From contig NZ_JAVCAP010000007.1 in NCBI RefSeq assembly GCF_030769565.1, positions 1-56,304 of the forward strand: a DNA stretch of 56,304 nucleotides, written 5' to 3'. The position numbers and the translations under genes are program-made. The notes under the pieces are model-generated. The model was not told the DNA's origin and ran no database searches. It saw only the letters and a list, made by a program, of their open reading frames with translations. The DNA comes from Methylophilus aquaticus. GTDB taxonomy: Bacteria; Pseudomonadota; Gammaproteobacteria; Burkholderiales; Methylophilaceae. Shown in pieces: positions 55,201-56,304 of this stretch (positions within the stretch are counted from its first letter, which is position 1; each line of letters begins with the position of its first letter).

Positions 55201-55945
55201 TTTAAAACCTAAATCTGAAATTAAAAAACAGAAAATAAAAACGGAAGCTAACCTGATTATATTTCCAGAACTATCAGTTCATCAGGGCGATATTGACCTT
55301 CTGGAAGCGCTATCTGCCACAACTAACGCGATAATTTTTGCTGGAATTGTTTTCCATAAGCATGAAGGTAAGTTAATTAATCGCGCCTTATGGTTGATAC
55401 CAAATCACTCACCAGAAAAGGGTATTCGATGGATTAAACGTTGGCAAGGTAAGGAAAATATGACCAACGATGAGCTAGGCCATATTTCACCATGGAGACC
55501 ATATCAACTAATTATAGAATTGAAGAACTCTCTACCGATTGAAAAAAATCGAGGATATAGATTGTCTGGTTCTGTTTGCTATGACGCTACCGATATGAAG
55601 TTAACAGCAGATTTGCGAGATATATCTGATGCATATTTGGTAGTGGCACTAAATAACGACATTACAACTTTTGATAACATGATTGATGCCTTACATTATC
55701 ATATGTACCAACATGTTCTCTTAGTGAACACGGGGGAGTATGGCGGCAGTGCTGCAAAAGCGCCCTTTAAATTGCCTCATCATCGCACTATTGTTCACAA
55801 TCATGGAAATCATCAAATCGCTGTTTCTATTTTTGAGATCGATATGATGTCTTTGTTAGATGACCAAGCTCCAAAACCTGAAGAAACTTACCAAAGAATT
55901 CGAAAAATGAAACCCGCGGGTATCCAAAAGCCTGGATTAACCTAA
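52238..55945 (+). CDS. drt1: Reverse transcriptase-nitrilase fusion, DRT type 1 (UG1)-like anti-phage protein
   Basis: The 1235-residue protein has an N-terminal reverse transcriptase domain (about 50-400): motif A VQLDMSAFYDSI (Asp214), motif B GLPQGLVASGFFANVYL (280-296), motif C YVDD (322-325) and LNPDKTKII (362-370). A long helical region (about 430-930) links it to a C-terminal nitrilase-like domain (about 935-1205) with an apparent full triad: Glu1011 in FPELSV, Lys1072 in QGKENM and Cys1114 in SVCYDATD. RT joined to C-terminal nitrilase is the architecture of defence-associated reverse transcriptase type 1 (UG1). The gene is much more AT-rich than the cobalamin and ars genes, suggesting transfer. 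It starts 3 bp after the hsd relic; only GGCGGTGG-like bases could serve as ribosome site. Confidence 0.88.
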   Translation: MSLVNPKYKQLKPTLDYLSDPVVLAQAWKKSHSYIRSHNWYADTLELDASTFNLEENIHNWSEELKKQTYKPSPMRLVPAPKGDVWSFKKIKGQWEWKPNKDIGSEPLRPLAHINIKDQTIATAIMMCVADAVETIQGATSDRDNVSSYGNRLFCKWDDKKTKANFGWGNSTTYSKYFQDYERFLTRSAKSANLIDELNQIFEGSQQVYEVQLDMSAFYDSIHRDELLKELRELVDDFYKLAKSETDAFWNVVNDAFNWQWHKTEFVLNDCLKVPLKDEGLPQGLVASGFFANVYLIKFDNACKALKRSHGLDISIHDYCRYVDDIRLIISIDKEKIESAEELIKKNLVNELQDLLPKGIILNPDKTKIIKWNGEEGETVKQMEGIQSLASGPIDMDSLEFAESSLDNLFTRAEAPHLNEDIAQHPLAIIHQPKLEVREDTLLRFAANRWTKLFKSRRKLTNQKEMLALDAAQEAVARRFVASWSRNPALTLLLKKGLQLFPNKELVETVWTSLINKLSDKTPIRERYIAYYCLAEICRFSATELKKITDIDVPDSIKLAEYFDWLENATRSLLETHATPWYLTQQACLVLVGKAYSVKSENDLVLSYVLKISNGELVHGDSSQVLPAATVAWQITQSEKVIDCIKHWLATLDELQKKQSLILLLENDSELFNRLYLAIDDDRRVIYNQIRRSYGMEIVPLPPDLSIWSSEANLASVIKSPSNPFIHENALIALAKASIDAIKINPDVKLLPHLLMIKCEDWFSVQNPHKVKLSLSHVNDVHDLIEDTRYKKPTWLSNNVASNKLYELGCLLRACAISDCDFTAQKALFRQNQSVYYGIKSCWFKRTTGMMHSPEALVGETAPMSSWVTELLFNLLQWPGLDIENWEYEWPTEINIDTLLKGLSSREDHQKRIFGVASDTAFYIERIKTVSPLNGNLRVINVQTLMPTNESLKEDFEQNTPDIRVAHRNHLSDICNIILKKLKATDDVLKPKSEIKKQKIKTEANLIIFPELSVHQGDIDLLEALSATTNAIIFAGIVFHKHEGKLINRALWLIPNHSPEKGIRWIKRWQGKENMTNDELGHISPWRPYQLIIELKNSLPIEKNRGYRLSGSVCYDATDMKLTADLRDISDAYLVVALNNDITTFDNMIDALHYHMYQHVLLVNTGEYGGSAAKAPFKLPHHRTIVHNHGNHQIAVSIFEIDMMSLLDDQAPKPEETYQRIRKMKPAGIQKPGLT

Positions 55946-56065
55946 TAAATCCATATTTCATTTTTTCAAAGAATCATGTCGTGTATTTGTCAGGTTGCTG
56001 TCGTGTTTGTAAACTCTTGATGGTTTCATAATAGCTCAACGTTTTTTCAAACAAGGAGAGTTAAA
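55946..56065. other. Short AT-rich spacer between drt1 and the cut xre gene
   Basis: This 120-bp gap carries a TTGATGG...CATAAT-like promoter candidate around 56015-56035 and the ribosome site AAGGAGAG before the xre ATG. No terminator hairpin with a T-tract is evident after drt1. Confidence 0.3.
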
Positions 56066-56224
56066 ATGATTGAGACTAATAAAAATCCCCCACGCCTACT
56101 AACTCCAATTGAATTTGGGTTGCTAGTATTAATGACTAGAAACTCTCGCAAATGGTCACAAGAAACACTTGCTGAACTTAGTCACCAGAGGTGGACCCGG
56201 AAAACTGGACAGTGTTTTAAGTGA
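56066..56224 (+). pseudogene. XRE-type helix-turn-helix regulator, truncated by an IS
   Basis: The frame starts after AAGGAGAG and reads MIETNKNPPRLLTPIEFGLL, then RKWSQETLAELSH, the first helices of an XRE/Cro-type DNA-binding domain. At about 56186 the insertion sequence begins, so the recognition helix and the remainder are lost and 12 IS-derived residues run to a stop. The intact gene may have regulated the defence locus, but this is inference. Confidence 0.65.
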
Positions 56225-56304
56225 TATTCTTGCTTAACCTTGCAGCCGATAGGCGGCAGAAAGCAGAGAAAGAAAGCAATGAAACGTACCCGAAGAACCC
56301 ACGC
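56186..56304 (+). mobile_element. 5' end of an IS3-like insertion sequence (right copy, cut by window edge)
   Basis: This is the same 119 bp as 1-119, in inverted orientation. The element starts at or just before TGGACCCGGAAAACTGGACA (56192) and reaches the transposase start ATG at 56279 (MKRTRRTH). It points out of the window, so the two copies face away from each other. No target duplication can be recognised because the far ends are missing. Confidence 0.7.

Noticed and set aside
52238-55945. Group II intron maturase, retron or CRISPR-associated RT
   Set aside because: There is no maturase/endonuclease domain or intron RNA ends, no visible msr/msd-like inverted-repeat structure upstream, and no cas1 gene or repeat array. 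The C-terminal nitrilase motifs point to the DRT1 type.
1-56304. A 56-kb composite transposon bounded by inverted IS copies
   Set aside because: The interior holds many core housekeeping genes, the transposases point outwards and the far ends are missing. An assembly break at a multicopy IS is simpler.

Overview
The window most resembles chromosomal DNA of a methylotrophic betaproteobacterium of the Methylophilaceae type (Methylotenera/Methylophilus/Methylovorus-like). This is inferred from a Fae-family (formaldehyde-activating) protein, an ahcY-holin-metF block behind an SAH riboswitch, a smg-dprA-LysM // def-fmt-htpX-rsmB-ntrYX neighbourhood, and zapA followed by 6S RNA. No rRNA, tRNA or CRISPR array was recognised.

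Layout: (1) 1-119 and 56186-56304 are the same 119 bp in inverted orientation. Each is the 5' end of an IS3-like element pointing out of the window; the left copy cuts a type I restriction hsdR gene and the right copy cuts an xre-type regulator gene. (2) 1136-12570 is a vitamin B12 cluster: cobD, cbiB, cobQ, cobU, a BtuF-like protein, bluB, cbiA/cobB, cobO, a membrane protein and the outer-membrane receptor btuB behind a cobalamin riboswitch. It covers late corrin amidation, adenosylation, side-chain and lower-ligand steps plus uptake. (3) 12697-17713 holds a zapB-like gene, zapA, 6S RNA, DUF2237, EVE, a diguanylate cyclase, a PNPOx-like protein and an esterase-like lipoprotein. (4) 18121-22696 has a secreted protease-TPR protein, then the S-adenosylhomocysteine recycling unit: SAH riboswitch, ahcY, a holin-like gene and metF. 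(5) 22713-43516 is largely housekeeping: smg, dprA, LysM protein, def, fmt, htpX, rsmB, DUF4390, ntrY/ntrX-like pair, DoxX, a lipoprotein, GNAT, the Fae paralog, RDD, lptG/lptF, pepA, holC, exonuclease III and an MFS carrier. (6) 43715-49210 has a 1231-residue GGDEF/EAL protein with an NMT1-like sensor and a SulP transporter. (7) 49305-51705 is an arsenic operon, arsR-arsI-acr3-arsC. (8) 51905-56224 is a defence segment that looks more AT-rich than its neighbours.

The most notable system is at 52238-55945: a 1235-residue reverse transcriptase fused to a C-terminal nitrilase-like domain, with intact RT catalytic aspartates and an apparent Glu-Lys-Cys nitrilase triad. This is the architecture of the anti-phage DRT type 1 (UG1) proteins. 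It lies 3 bp behind a 109-codon in-frame relic joining the start of a type I HsdR to the end of an HsdS, and is followed by the cut xre gene. The gene therefore appears to sit in the ruins of a type I restriction locus.
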